Positions 23,203 to 34,301 of a stretch of 64,000 nt of DNA are shown here, one piece after another (within the stretch, counting starts at the first letter, position 1; each line of letters opens with the position of its first letter). The translations under genes and the position numbers were made by a program. The notes under the pieces were generated by a model. It saw nothing but the letters and a program-made list of their open reading frames with translations, had not been told where the DNA came from and made no database searches. Where the stretch lies: contig JAGMUV010000014.1 in assembly GCA_020744425.1 (NCBI GenBank), positions 310,001 to 374,000 on the forward strand, in the 5' to 3' direction. This DNA is from Dactylonectria macrodidyma (Eukaryota; Ascomycota; Sordariomycetes; Hypocreales; Nectriaceae).

Positions 23203-23693
23203 GACGCTGGGGGTGGAGGAGGATGAGTTGAGACGAAAGGTTTAACAACGGCGAGGAGACAAGAAGAATTGAGTGATAGCCAAGTTCGTAGGGCGTGCTC
23301 GACTCGAGAGCCAAGAGCCCAATATATACAATATTCCCAGATACGATGGATGACTATTCCCAATGGCCTAGTGGCGGGTATTGACTTGGCCCACTCTCCC
23401 CCTCCTCTTCCCCTCCCCGATGTCGCGTAGGGCGCCACTGACTCGATAAGCCTTGCGTATCCAGTCTTTTAGGTGTGGGTGAGGCCAAGTGATGCATGCC
23501 TTTACCGGGTGGTCTCATCTTGACTACATAGATAGGGAAAATAAGTCATGAATTAGCATTATCTTGCCATCGCAGGTGGTCCATCTAGTGTCTAGTCCCA
23601 CATGGCAGGTATCGTCTGGTATGTTTTGTACGTTCACACCCCTTCCCGATGTGAGGTAGGTAGGTACAAGATGCGGGATGCCAGCCCCTCGCC
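23203..23693. other. promoter of the DUF3445 gene and upstream DNA
   Basis: Runs from the start of the DUF3445 gene to the 3' end of the glycosyltransferase gene (same strand). Contains a TATA-like element; no further gene. Confidence 0.5.
23323..23328 (-). promoter_or_regulatory. TATA-like element
   Basis: TATATA, 121 bp before the DUF3445 start codon on the minus strand. Position fits a fungal core promoter; no other evidence. Confidence 0.35.
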
Positions 23694-25307
23694 TCACCAC
23701 TCCCACCAAAGCTCCACAACCTCGTCTCTCATTTCTGATATCTTGGGCAGCTTGACATTCTTTACCCCACCTGCCGCTTCAATCTCGCCCATCGTGGGCA
23801 GGTCATCTTCCACCCGATGCACAAAGATTTGCCGCAGATTTCTTCCCAACTTCTCCGACTCGACGAGCCGATAGCTCTTCTTGTGGAAACGATCCAGCGG
23901 CAACCGCATTGGTCCCAGACTCCACTCAAAGCCCGGGTAGCCATCGAATGTGCCTTCCATCTCGGTCAGGTTGACACTCCTGGTTCCCTCCGGATACATG
24001 GCGATGCTGAACCCGTTGGAGAGAATCGTGTCGGATCCAAACTGGAATCGTTGCAGGAAACAACTCCCGCAAAATTCGGAAATCTTGACCATCTCGTCCA
24101 CCGGCGAATGGTGCCAAGATTTCCAATGATGAAGGCTTATCGGAAGCGTGCCCGACTCGTAAAGGCCGCTCAAGTCATGGCCCATATCTAACTGATGAAG
24201 CCCTTTGATGACGGTAAGCTCCGTTTTCGTCTTGCCGTAGATGCAAGCTCTGAGGAGGCCATCTCCTTGAGGCACGTGTTCTTCACCCAGGCACGCCTCG
24301 ATATGAGGATCCAGCTCCTTGAGAAGACTGAGGCTCAAAAAAATACCGGCGCCACCAAATGCCATGAAGCCATGATGCTTGACGGCGTCAGCGTTATCGG
24401 ACAGGGCACCCAAGTATGCCGGGACTGTGTGGTCGTGCTTATCCAAAATCTCTGCAAGGGGATAAAGCGATGGGAAGAAGGTGTCATCATCTACAATGGC
24501 GGCCCATTTTGTGTCCTGGGTCGCGTGCCGGCGGAGATCACGGATGATGGTGAAGTGTTGTTCGTTTTGGGTGGCGGTTGTGTTCCAAGGCTGCCTTATG
24601 GTGATGTCAATCCCGCGGGCGCGGAACTGGCGTGTCACCTTCTCGAAGACGGCATCCTGCTTGGCATCGCCCTTGGGTTTGGCATCAGTTATGACTGCTA
24701 GCAAACTGGCACCTGAGTCGGCTATCCAACTTTCGAATTGGCCCATGGAGTCGATAAGCCGCTCCAGGGTTGTAGCGACACCAAAAAGCAAGTGCGAGTA
24801 ATCCATCATTGGATACGCGGGGGGCACCTTGAGCTTGATGGGGTCGCATTTTGGTTGTTGCCACCCGGCACATGATTTATCAAGCTGCAGGAGCTGTCCC
24901 TCGCCCACAAGCGGTTCGGCGATGCTGGTCAGAGCAGTTCGATCGACCTTTCTATCGATGGTCGGGCGGATGCATCGCTTCTGGTAGATGACATTCCTGG
25001 TCAATTTGTAGGAGGGCTTGCGTAGGTGGTCGACAGGATTGGCGCAGGCGGGCGAATACTGTAGGCCGGGTCGGTCGGGTCTGTTGGCGCCAAAGCCAAA
25101 TGGGAGGGCGTCGGGCTTGAGGAAGAAGAAGAAGGCGACGAGGATGAGAATCGCGAGGGCAGATCTTCGACGCGGAGGCCCGCAAGCCGGTATTCCAGTC
25201 CTGATGCCGGTTCTGATCCCCGTTCTAGCATTACGACGGGAAGGCCGACTCCTCCAAGGCGGAAGGAGGTCGTTCTTTTCTTCGCCGCCCATGATTCCTG
25301 GCGCCAT
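23694..25307 (-). CDS. Golgi-type glycosyltransferase (Fringe/GT31-like)
   Basis: Single exon, 537 residues. Type II membrane layout: basic, repetitive cytoplasmic N terminus (RTGIRTGIRTGIP), one membrane helix (ALAILILVAFFFFL, about residues 50-64), then a luminal catalytic part. Diagnostic stretch KWAAIVDDDTFFPSLYPLAE holds the DxD metal/sugar-nucleotide motif; YLGALSDN and HGFMAFGGAGIFLSLSLL follow, then a Cys/acidic region (CLGEEHVPQGDGLLRACIYG). This matches fungal glycosyltransferases of the Fringe/DUF604 (GT31-like) group. They probably transfer a sugar to glycoproteins in the Golgi; donor and acceptor are unknown. The ATG at 25307 is chosen because it precedes the anchor; the N-terminal GI-R-T repeats are a small tandem codon expansion. 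Confidence 0.85.
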   Translation of the reverse strand: MAPGIMGGEEKNDLLPPWRSRPSRRNARTGIRTGIRTGIPACGPPRRRSALAILILVAFFFFLKPDALPFGFGANRPDRPGLQYSPACANPVDHLRKPSYKLTRNVIYQKRCIRPTIDRKVDRTALTSIAEPLVGEGQLLQLDKSCAGWQQPKCDPIKLKVPPAYPMMDYSHLLFGVATTLERLIDSMGQFESWIADSGASLLAVITDAKPKGDAKQDAVFEKVTRQFRARGIDITIRQPWNTTATQNEQHFTIIRDLRRHATQDTKWAAIVDDDTFFPSLYPLAEILDKHDHTVPAYLGALSDNADAVKHHGFMAFGGAGIFLSLSLLKELDPHIEACLGEEHVPQGDGLLRACIYGKTKTELTVIKGLHQLDMGHDLSGLYESGTLPISLHHWKSWHHSPVDEMVKISEFCGSCFLQRFQFGSDTILSNGFSIAMYPEGTRSVNLTEMEGTFDGYPGFEWSLGPMRLPLDRFHKKSYRLVESEKLGRNLRQIFVHRVEDDLPTMGEIEAAGGVKNVKLPKISEMRDEVVELWWEW

Positions 25308-26766
25308 GGCGACACACGCGAGCCGGCGAGTGCGGCGTAGGATTGCACTGCGAGGTAGCCGTTGTCGTTGCAGTCGCAGATGATGACGATATTCTCGATC
25401 GGGGCGTATCTATCGCTGTCGCATCGCGGGGTGGGAGAGATCGGGATTCGTGAGAGCAGGATGCGGCTCGAGACGACGGTCGGGTGAGCTTGTTCCGAAG
25501 CAAATGGAGAGCAAATCGGGTTCAAGATGACGTCGGTCGTCGAGCCATGAGACTACCGCAGCGAATCTGAGGAGAGTCGAGGATAAGAATGCTGACGTTG
25601 TCGGTAGGTGTCGGTAAAAAGGAACGAAATAGGGTCAAGAATGGATCGAAGCCAAGAATTTGACGCTTGGGCAACGTGGAACTTGGAAGCGAGGTGACCT
25701 GTGTCCGCACGCGGCAAGTGGTAGCAGGAAGAGACATGGGACTCGGGAGACGCGGGAAGAGGGCCCCTAAAACGTGCCAAAACATGCCAAAACATGTACC
25801 GCAACGGCCATTGACCTGGCCCGGAAGGAGACCCGTACGGCCTTTCGCAGGGGCTAACTAACAAAATATAGTGGGTCTCCAGGATTCAGTTAGGGGACAA
25901 GATAGGGGAGCCAGTGAGTGGACTGGCTGAGTCAATTAGAGGGTCCAAGTGAAGTGGGTTTCAATTTGGAGGCAAACCCTAACGACACTGACGTAACGCA
26001 AACGGCGCAGACACGAAAGCAGCAAGATTTGGTGTACAATTGGGACCAAGTGCTTCAAGTCAGTGGATGGAGTTTGAGTCTCAACAAGTAAAATACACGC
26101 CTAATGTGGCCAAGAAGGTGACAGTGGCGATATTTCACATCGATAAGGTGAACACTGTCGACCTGTAGCAATGTGCGTTTCGAGGCTCCCGCTCAACTCC
26201 AACCAGATTGAGTGGAGAGAACAACGACCCGCTTACCTGCAGTCATGCATCTATGCATGTCTCGTCCCAGGAAGCTTAACTCCAAGATTCCCGACTGCCA
26301 GTACTCCGGATACATACCAAACTTTAACGGTTCAAGCTTGAGTAATTGCTCCCACGCTCGACTTTTCTGTCCACTGCAAATAGCCCAGACCCTGGGGGAA
26401 AATATGGAGCCATAACGGAGAGAAGACTTTGCATAGTAGCAGGCAAGTATTTGCCCACAGAGGCTAGATAAATGAATGATCCTCGAACCTATCACAGTGC
26501 GTCAAGAACAGAATAGATCATTCATGGCACATTCAAACTACCACGTCGATGTGCATCACAATGCACAAAAAGTATTTGGTCATACAACGTTTAAATCAAT
26601 TGTCTGCGCCTTCGCTGGCTATCTTTAGCTGGCCAATTAAAAAGGACCGTGGTATTGAAAACACCCTTAACCCCCAACGCCGTCCGAGCATTAGTGAACC
26701 CAAATATTGAAACGAAAGAGTGAATGAGAAGTAAAGTCCTGAGCCCGTCGCCTCTAAGCAAAGCCC
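25308..26766. other. intergenic, nothing coding seen
   Basis: Promoter of the glycosyltransferase gene and 3' flank of the But2-like gene. A short run of three GCCAAAACATG-like units lies near 25775-25797. Remaining frames are short and unsupported. Confidence 0.5.
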
Positions 26767-27324
26767 TTATGTGTAGATGATGCGAGGGCCGGACAAATCA
26801 GGGTTCCATGAGACGTAGTCATTGTCATAGACTCCAACGAGCTCGAAGCCCTCGACAGTGTGCTCGGCCTTGCAGGGCGTCTTTGCAGTCAAGTATGCGT
26901 TGTTAACATCGTCCCAGGTCGCAGTGCCCGGCACCGTGACCGAGAGGCGGCCGAGGTTGATGTTGCGCTGGTTTCCGGGGCCCCAACCGGTGGTGGGTCC
27001 CGGGGCCGGGTTGTTACTTGTGAAGACGTCGAGCTTCTTGCTGCCAGAAACGATGGCCGTGCTGTCGAGGTAGAAGGCGAACTGGCACTGCTTGCCCTCG
27101 GCCGCTTTGGGGTAGGTAAAGGTCAAGAGGGTAGTGATGTCATTGCCTCCGTTGCTGTTATATTTCGAGATCTCGCCGTTGGTCGTCTCAGAGATGGCGC
27201 CGTTGCGGACAGAGTACTTCCAGATGGCTGACGGGGTAAAGTATGGGTCGTCACGAGCCTGGAGGGGGGCTGCGAGAACAGAAGCGGAGGCAAAAGCCGT
27301 CGCGATGAGAGTTTGGAGAAGCAT
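26767..27324 (-). CDS. secreted But2-like (ubiquitin-binding-type C-terminal domain) protein
   Basis: Single exon, 185 residues. Signal peptide MLLQTLIATAFASASVLAAP with cleavage probably after APLQAR (Kex2-like basic site). The mature part (WKYSVRNGAIS, CQFAFYLDSTAIVSGSKKLD, NINLGRLSVTVPGTATWD, TPCKAEHTVEGFELVGVYDN) fits the fungal But2 C-terminal domain family, small secreted beta-rich proteins common in ascomycetes. Two Cys could form one disulfide. Although named after a fission-yeast ubiquitin-like-protein binder, secreted members have no proven function. They are often surface or effector candidates. Stands alone; no cluster context. Confidence 0.82.
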   Translation of the reverse strand: MLLQTLIATAFASASVLAAPLQARDDPYFTPSAIWKYSVRNGAISETTNGEISKYNSNGGNDITTLLTFTYPKAAEGKQCQFAFYLDSTAIVSGSKKLDVFTSNNPAPGPTTGWGPGNQRNINLGRLSVTVPGTATWDDVNNAYLTAKTPCKAEHTVEGFELVGVYDNDYVSWNPDLSGPRIIYT

Positions 27325-28555
27325 TGTGGAGATGGAGACTTATTGGACAAGAAATGGAAGGAAGATTCGATAGACGGACGAGTCTTATAGATGTTAATTT
27401 GAGCTCCGGTTTCTGTGAATCAGATGCTGATGGGCTAGACACTCATCGCTGGAATCAAGCCTGCCTTTTGTATTGGAAAGCTGAAAGCCAAACTCCATCA
27501 CCCATGTAGGGGGAGATACTCAGCCCGAGATGTGGCGTCTTGGGCAAGGCGTTCTTCGGTCATGATAGAAGAGCTAAGAAACCACGATACGTAAAAATAG
27601 TCTCAACTGCAATAAATGGCGGAAGCTACCAACACAGCCCACCAGCAAGCTGCTCCACCCTACCGCCAAACTGCCGCAACAGCGCCCCATGGTTGTGGTA
27701 TGTCAAGCTGCGGGGAAGAACTTGGCCGTGATAAGGCGACCAATCACGCCCAGGCTGCGTTGCACTAGTGCTCTAAGCACGTATGCACAGACTCGCAGAC
27801 TACTGGTGGGCGGTCTAACTACGCAGTAAGCTTACCCTGTGAGTTCGAGTCCTAGAGCTCAGCTGAAAGATGCAGCTGGAGCCTGACTGGTGAATCGGCT
27901 TGGTGGCGCCCAGACACTGCCACCAGAGACATCACGAGTTCTACGGGACGAGGTGTTTTTTCTTTCCGATGGCGGTGGCTTGTACTCGACCTGAGGGACT
28001 TGTACTTGGTTGGGGGGATTTGAAGACATTGTCGGGGACCAGATGCACTGCGTTGGACGGAATGTTGTCAGTCGCCGATGAAGTCCATCAGCGGCCAACA
28101 CATCCTCAATGTGCAATAGCGAGTCTTGATGGCGGTCTGGCAGGCCCAGCCACTATGCTGAGTTTGCATCTAGTCCACGGCCACGCCATCATCATTAGGC
28201 CGTTTTGAACGCCAACAACAGCCACGGAGAGTTCCGTCTCCACGGTCCTGTGTGCTGGTGATAAGACTAGCTTCGACTCCCTGCAAACAGCCTTCGAGGT
28301 GGTCAAAGCTATGTTGTCAGCCGCACCCTGACAGCAAAGGGTGGGGAAGTGGATGGTCTTGTCTCACACTGAGTGTGAAAGCTGGTGAGATCGCTTCATC
28401 GGCCATCACTCCGCTGTGCAAAGAATTAGCTGGAGCCTAGAGCCCGGTTGACAAAATGCTGACATTCTAGCCATGTCACTAACTGATATCTCGTAAAAAA
28501 AAAAACCCAATTCAAAATAACCTTGATTATCCTTCCGCTATGTGATTCTAAATTC
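27325..28555. other. intergenic, nothing recognised
   Basis: 1.2 kb without a supported gene. A GTTCGAGTCC phrase near 27845 resembles a tRNA B box but no cloverleaf folds around it. A short A-rich run at 28495-28505 is near the 3' end of the NYN gene. Confidence 0.45.
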
Positions 28556-29956
28556 TCAATACCTCCGATATTTGTTGCGGGGACTCTGGGGGCAGTCATC
28601 CATCTCGTGTCCAGCTCCTGTCTCACCGCAAGTAGGACAGAGCAATTCTGCCTCGTCGTGTGCATACGCGCATCCCGTCCCCCGGATACAATTTTCGTTT
28701 TGGCAAAACTTGAACTTCCTCACCGGCAGCGGCCCGTACACCTTGAACATCTCCTCCTCGGCCTTGGTGTGGCCGTACTTGCAGTTGCTGCCCTTTTTGC
28801 AGTATTTTCCCCAGATGCACGGGTAGCGCGACTTACGCTCGTCATTTTGCAGGCGTCTCTTCTTTTGTCGTGCGTAGCGGTCTACAGTGACAAAGTCATG
28901 TTCACTGTCATCTTTTTCGGGACAACTGCCTTTGATAGCGTCTCTTCCTTGGCATTCTTCTTCTAGCAACGCATGGAATCGATTCGAGGCTATCAACTCA
29001 GCCTCGGAGCTGTGGAGGTAGTGTTGAGAGTACTCGAAATAAGTCATCACGCTGAGGCCATGAGACTCAAGGTGTGTTTTGGCAGCCTGAAACGCGTCAT
29101 CGAGGGCGTCATCCTTTATATGCCGGGACAGCGCAGGGACGACAGCGAGGTCGCTGCTCGAGGCATCCGCACGCTTCTCCTCGAACTCGTAACGACGAGT
29201 GGGGAATTTCCAATCGGAAAAGAACTCTTCAATCTCGTCAGCCTTTGGCAAGGGGTCGAGGATGACAATGCTGCGAGGGTTGATGACATTCTTGTCGAGG
29301 CGAAAATTGGGCTCACAAAATCCAATCTGCTCCAAGTATTCGTCGAGCGAATATACGTGGATAAGCGGGTGATGCGCCTCTGTGTACACGCTGGCGAGGG
29401 CGTTATCCCATGACCATATGTGAACAGGCAGGTTGTACTTGGTGGCGACCTTTTCGACCGGATAATACATGTCCCTGTCACCTGTGACGAGTATGAATTC
29501 GGCTTTGACGTGATTAAAATACGCTTCAGAGGCGTGCTCCATGAGGTCGGTGATGACCTTGACATCGACTTCCTTCTCGCCCCCGGTCCATGAGCTTCGT
29601 TGGGATAAGTTGACATTGAAGCTATCAGATTTGATCCCACTATAAACCGTCTCAGCTGGATGAATTGTAGATCCATATAGGTTGACTTTGACATTTGGTT
29701 CGTCTATCTGCCCGTCTGCACTCAGCCTAGATTTGGCTGTGAGTATCGCTTTCAGGCCAATGTAATTACATCGCCACGTCGGGTCTTCATCAGCACTCAT
29801 ATTGTGTCTGAAAGCGTAGGTCCTTCTTCCTTGCACCAACAGGTTGGAGTTGTCGATGTAAATGTAGACTTTGAGCTGGTGCGCTAAAGGTGGATTGATA
29901 GTAGCGGAAGTCCCGGGTATATTTGGATTTTGGGTTGAAAAGACGTGATCCCACAT
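28556..29956 (-). CDS. NYN-domain putative RNase with two CCCH zinc fingers and a zinc knuckle
   Basis: Single exon, 466 residues. The N-terminal NYN (PIN-like) domain shows acidic metal-site motifs in order: VYIYIDNSNLLVQG near residue 30, GGEKEVDVKVITDLM near 125, and FILVTGDRDMYYPVEK near 150. The middle is helical and charged. The C terminus carries C-x5-C-x5-C-x3-H (CIWGKYCKKGSNCKYGH), then C-x4-C-x5-C-x3-H (CQNENCIRGTGCAYAH), and a C-x2-C-x6-H-x4-C knuckle (CPTCGETGAGHEMDDC). The acidic residues expected for a nuclease appear intact, so it is probably an active endoribonuclease with RNA-binding fingers, like Regnase- or MARF1-type proteins in layout but not clearly orthologous. Cytosolic or nuclear; no signal peptide. 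The ATG at 29956 gives a short lead before the NYN strand. Confidence 0.85.
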   Translation of the reverse strand: MWDHVFSTQNPNIPGTSATINPPLAHQLKVYIYIDNSNLLVQGRRTYAFRHNMSADEDPTWRCNYIGLKAILTAKSRLSADGQIDEPNVKVNLYGSTIHPAETVYSGIKSDSFNVNLSQRSSWTGGEKEVDVKVITDLMEHASEAYFNHVKAEFILVTGDRDMYYPVEKVATKYNLPVHIWSWDNALASVYTEAHHPLIHVYSLDEYLEQIGFCEPNFRLDKNVINPRSIVILDPLPKADEIEEFFSDWKFPTRRYEFEEKRADASSSDLAVVPALSRHIKDDALDDAFQAAKTHLESHGLSVMTYFEYSQHYLHSSEAELIASNRFHALLEEECQGRDAIKGSCPEKDDSEHDFVTVDRYARQKKRRLQNDERKSRYPCIWGKYCKKGSNCKYGHTKAEEEMFKVYGPLPVRKFKFCQNENCIRGTGCAYAHDEAELLCPTCGETGAGHEMDDCPQSPRNKYRRY

Positions 29957-30596
29957 GTTTCAGGCTGTGAAAATAAGGCTGTAGATGTAAGAGCAGGCAA
30001 ATGTATAACAATAGCTGTAATTTTCAAGACTTGAGAGAGTGTCGACCTCTTGGCTTCGTCTCTATGCGTGGGAAACACTTCGTCAAGATGAGGCGATGGT
30101 TGCCAGTTGGGCCACACGTCGAGAAGGATGTCGTTTGAGGAGGCATGCGCTATTTAAGTAGAGACGGCTGGCTACAGTGTGGCCAAAATGTGCAGATTAT
30201 TGTCCTAAAATGCATGTTTGTTGACGCCCCAGCCTCATTCTCAACGCTGCTGGCGGCCTATCATGGAAGCCACTTTTGTTCTGGTTGGTTGCCTCGTCAT
30301 GCAACATGGATGCATCACCGCCTTAAAATATGACTGAGGAGTAGACTAGTAGATGAAACAATAAAGCGTGCACGCAGGAGTGAACTGTACAGGTATCTTC
30401 AATTCTTGCTGGCCGCACTGATTCTGATTTTTCTTGCCGAACAACCGCTCGTTCGATGCGCTTAGAATATGACACCCGAAATTAGTTTGCTATACAAAGA
30501 GCACACGCGCTATCCGAGCATTTTAAACGTCGGTATTAAATATAACGATTAGCTGAAATGGCCATACAAGCTAGGTATTGACATTTATACGGACAT
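29957..30596. other. intergenic, nothing recognised
   Basis: 640 bp between the NYN gene's 5' end and the 3' end of the broken hydrolase. AT-rich near 30470-30590. No coding evidence. Confidence 0.5.
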
Positions 30597-31885
30597 TCAC
30601 TGTGAGACGATGTCCTCGAGCCAGTCGAACACGAGCTAGTTCAACAACACCTGGGCACCGACATGACAATGGTTTCCAGCAGCATCCTTCGAGGTGAGAC
30701 TCACATAAGTCGCCTTGTCACCCAACGCATCTCGTGCTTTCTCCGGTTGTCCGTGAAAAAACTGATCCGACTCCGCCTCACCCACCCAGATCAGACACTG
30801 GATTAGGTGCTCAGTACCCTTCAGCGTTATGGCCCTAGTCATCTCCATCCACTCAGACGCCGAGTTGACGTTGAAACTCCACAAGCCTTGCTCGATGCCC
30901 CAGCGCACACTGACAACGATGCTATCGCTCGCAAGTGCCTCCCTAACTATGTCGTCGAGTTTCCCGCGTTCTCCCGATTCCAAAGCTGCGAGCATGGGTG
31001 GTGGCATGGCTCTGCTATAGGCTTTGTATAGATCGTAAATGCCATCGACGGCGATTGTAGCTACGATGCGGTGCTCGAAAGCTGCCGCTCGAACGACGAG
31101 CCATCCGCCCATGCTCACGCCTATAGCGGCGATTTTTTAACGCGCCGACGTCTAGTCTTAAGACGAGGTAGTCGACAACGGGCGTCACCACCTTTTCCCA
31201 TTCTGTTATGAAGCCGAGGTTCTGTGTCCGGTGGACAAGCGGCTTACCTGGACCTTCATATGTGATGACATTGTAGCCTCGCTCCAGGGCGAGGAAGCCA
31301 AAGACGTGGAGGATCTCCTCTTGGCTTCCATCATATCCAGTGCCCACTCTAACTGTTGGCTTTGGCGCTGAAGAGTTGTCGGCTGCATAGTATATAGCCA
31401 GGATGCTGAAACCATCGCCTCGCAGCGTGATTCGCTAGCTAGGGATGGGCATCAATTCGACCGCTCGATCAAACGCCCCGGGCCGGAGCTCCCGTAGTTC
31501 ATTGATCCTCGAATCCGAGGGATTTTCCGTGCAAGTAAAAGTCGGCAGCGCGGTAGTACGTCGTCGCACGAAAAAAACATCCCGCGCAGAGACGGGGTGC
31601 CGGGTCGAGTCGATGGCTTGCGCCTGGCTGCCTACACGCTGGTCGAGGGCGAAGAAAGCATCATGAAAACGTACTCAGGTTTGTATGGTCGATACTGCTG
31701 GCAGCTTGGAGCACTTCGGCAATATCGGCGCCGTGGTAGCGGGCGGCGGAGAGGATACGAGGGATTTCGTAGTGGAGCGAGGGGTCGGGGCTGAGAGGGA
31801 TCATGATCAGTGGAAAGGAGATGTATGAAGCTACTTCAGAAAAGACAAGGGCCGATAGAACTAGGTTGGGATTTTGGGAGTACAT
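30597..31885 (-). pseudogene. broken alpha/beta hydrolase (Ayg1/FrsA-like family)
   Basis: The minus strand reads as one hydrolase of about 420 residues only if frames are switched four times. Recognisable blocks: N-terminal FPLIMIPLSPDPSLHYEIPR; HDAFFALDQRV; TYYRAADFYLHG; TLRGDGFSILAIYYAAD; VGTGYDGSQEEILHVFGFLA; nucleophile elbow IGVSMGGWL; and NHCHVGA with the catalytic His. Frameshifts sit in short A/T runs (31666-31669, 31571-31577, 31523-31526, 31133-31138). In-frame TAG stops lie at 31435-31437 and 30636-30638; coding resemblance continues past the last one to TGA 30597-30599. Intact relatives include fungal pigment (Ayg1-type) and pseudooxynicotine-type hydrolases. Catalytic residues are preserved, suggesting recent decay. 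Homopolymer sequencing errors could explain the shifts but not the two stops. Confidence 0.85.
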
Positions 31886-32920
31886 TGTCTAAATGAATTC
31901 AGAATGACAAAGGACAGGTGAGAGAAGTCATTCTTGTACTCCTTGATATCCTCAAAGCATCGCAATCCTTGCTCATCTAACAGTCCCAACTTCGCAACTA
32001 TTTCTGCGAGGGCTGCATCTTTCTGGGAACCGACCCCACTCAGAATCCATGTTTCTAACAGCTCCTTGCTGCGTCGTATTCGCTTGGTGGATTATCGGAC
32101 CGTGATCGATATTGGCGTCTGACATGGGCTAATCTTATTCTTGGAGGAAACAATGCACGCGAACTAGACTGAGGTTGCGTACCACTTGTACTCACAATGC
32201 GTGGCTTTCAACTCTGATGTTCCAACGGTTATGGGCAAGACGTAATGGTCAGTGAAGGGAGTGGCATTTGGTCCTGACTGCCTGAGGAAAACAGATATCC
32301 TCAGTTTGAGAAACGACTAGCTTAGATGCTCGCTGGCTTCGAGCCCGGGCATCAATGTCGCGCGGGTCAGTGATGGACTTCATCCCTGGCGGCGCAAAGA
32401 AAATAACAAACAGAAAATTGCAGGATGGAAACCCCACAAGCGGAGAGCTGCCTGTGACACATTTGGGAACCTTCCACTGCATGATAGAATGCATAGGCTA
32501 TTGCACAAAGATCAACAAAACCGACCTATGAATGCCCTGAAAAGAGCCCTGTGGCGATGCTTTAGTTCTATCACAGCGTGTTGCAGGATACGCTAACCTC
32601 TTCTGGCGACATGGGCCGCTCAGAGATGACGCAGTCTCACACCCCTGGTCGAACTTGTCTTGAGGCTGTGTGGAACAGGGTACGACTTGATGATCAGTCT
32701 AACCCATTATGTCGACTTGTCGCGCTGTAGGGCTGGTGCGGCGTATGTCACTGCAACTCTGAACGCTTGATGCAATCAGTGTGGGACTTTGAGGCCTTCA
32801 GAATAAATCCATGAGACATAAATACCAACACCCGTCATCATGTTTCTGGCTTGCAATTCAGTCAAGACAGTACAGCATCTCTCAAGTTTTGCTTGCCACG
32901 CCAATACACTTCATTTGAAC
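31886..32920. other. intergenic, nothing recognised
   Basis: Divergent region between the broken hydrolase and the first RTA1-like gene. No motif or frame supported. Confidence 0.5.
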
Positions 32921-34078
32921 ATGGCTACCACCGACAACTTGTTTGGCTATCATGCCAACGAAATACTTCCCGTCGTGGCCGCCGTGCTTGTCGGGATATC
33001 CCTTCTCGGCCACACCTACCAGAACCAGTGAGTCCCCTCCAACCTAGATGCCTCTTCTTGCACGTCGTCCAAGCCCTAACCGTCTTTCTCTCATAGGCAC
33101 TACAAGTTCTGGAAAGTCACCTTCTTCATGTTCTACGCCGGCCTCTTCTACACCATCGGATGGGTTGTTCGATGCATTTCAATCCAGCACCCCGACAACT
33201 TGCCACTTTTTATGATTCAGAGCATCTTCATCTACCTCGGCCCCCCGATCTACTCCGCTGCCGAGTACAACACCCTTGGTCGATTGATGCATTACCTGCC
33301 CATGCACGCCATCATCAACCCGAACCGGATTGTCTACATCTTCGTCTTTCTCGGCGCCATTGTCGAGATGCTCACTGCGATCGGTGGCTCTTGGATGGCT
33401 GCAGCCCAAGGCAAAGATGATCAAGGCTTAATGATGGATGGCGCTGCGCTCATGGCTATCGCTGTTGTCCTTCAGGGAGTCGTGGAGGTTGCCTTCATCG
33501 CGATGACGGGTATCCTTCATCACCGCTGTGTGAAGGCCAAGATGTTACCCCGAAATGTGCGCACTATGTTTGTCATGCTCTACGGCACATCGAGCTTGAT
33601 CATCATCCGCTGCGTGTTCCGAGCAGTCGAGACTTTCCAGCTCAGGTCGGTCATTGGCGGTGGCAGCAACAGCAGCGCTGCACTTCTCAAGCACGAGTGG
33701 CCGCTCTACGTGTTTGAGACACTCCCGGTTTTGATTTACACCTACTGGCTCAACATAATTCACCCGGGACGATTCATTCCCAACAACCCTAGCCAGTACC
33801 TGGACTTCGATGGCAAGACTGAGCGGATGGGTCCCGGCTGGGTTCACAAGCGAGCTTGGTATATGTTTGTTTTGGATCCCTTTGACTTCATTGGTATGGT
33901 CGCAATGCAGAAGCGCGACAAGTTTTACCTTGAGCCCGAGCGATGGGCTGAGGTGAGGGAGAGTTTTGCTCAAGGCAGGGGTACCAACGCTGCTGTTGCT
34001 CAGACTCAATCAGTCGACAATGTCAGCATGGACGGCACGGTGAAAGACATGCCCTCCACTCGTCTTCTGGAGCGTTGA
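32921..34078 (+). CDS. RTA1-like seven-helix membrane protein, copy A
   Basis: Two exons: 32921-33027 and 33097-34078; 362 residues. About seven hydrophobic segments with RTA1-family marks: LVGISLLGHTYQNQHYKFWK, GLFYTIGWVVRCIS, the IYLGPPIYSAAEYNTLGRLM segment, and the late WPLYVFETLPVLIYTYWLNI followed by HPGRF. RTA1-like proteins (lipid-translocating exporter superfamily) sit in the plasma membrane and affect resistance to membrane-active compounds and sphingoid-base movement. Here the usual fourth and fifth helices carry NRTMFV-like text (NVRTMFVMLYGTSSLIIIRC). The ATG at 32921 is preferred over the in-frame one at 32840, which would add a Cys-rich stretch foreign to the family. A second family member lies tail-to-tail only 223 bp away. 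Confidence 0.88.
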
Positions 34079-34301
34079 AAATGTGGTCTTTCAGAAAACG
34101 TCTGTTTAGATAAGCGAGCGGTGTTTGATGGCTGCATGTATAACAGAAGTTGATGTTCCTGAAGATATATACACTAGAGGCGTTTGGTTTGAGGATAACT
34201 AAGTGTAACAACAGAATAAAAAGGCATTTGAGAAATTAAACACCCGTTCTATTAGGTAGAACCCTATCAACAACTGATTGAGCACGTAGTCCTTTCTTTT
34301 T

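Noticed and set aside
27780..27860. tRNA-like B box (GTTCGAGTCC)
   Set aside because: The T stem pairs poorly and no acceptor or D stem can be folded around it.
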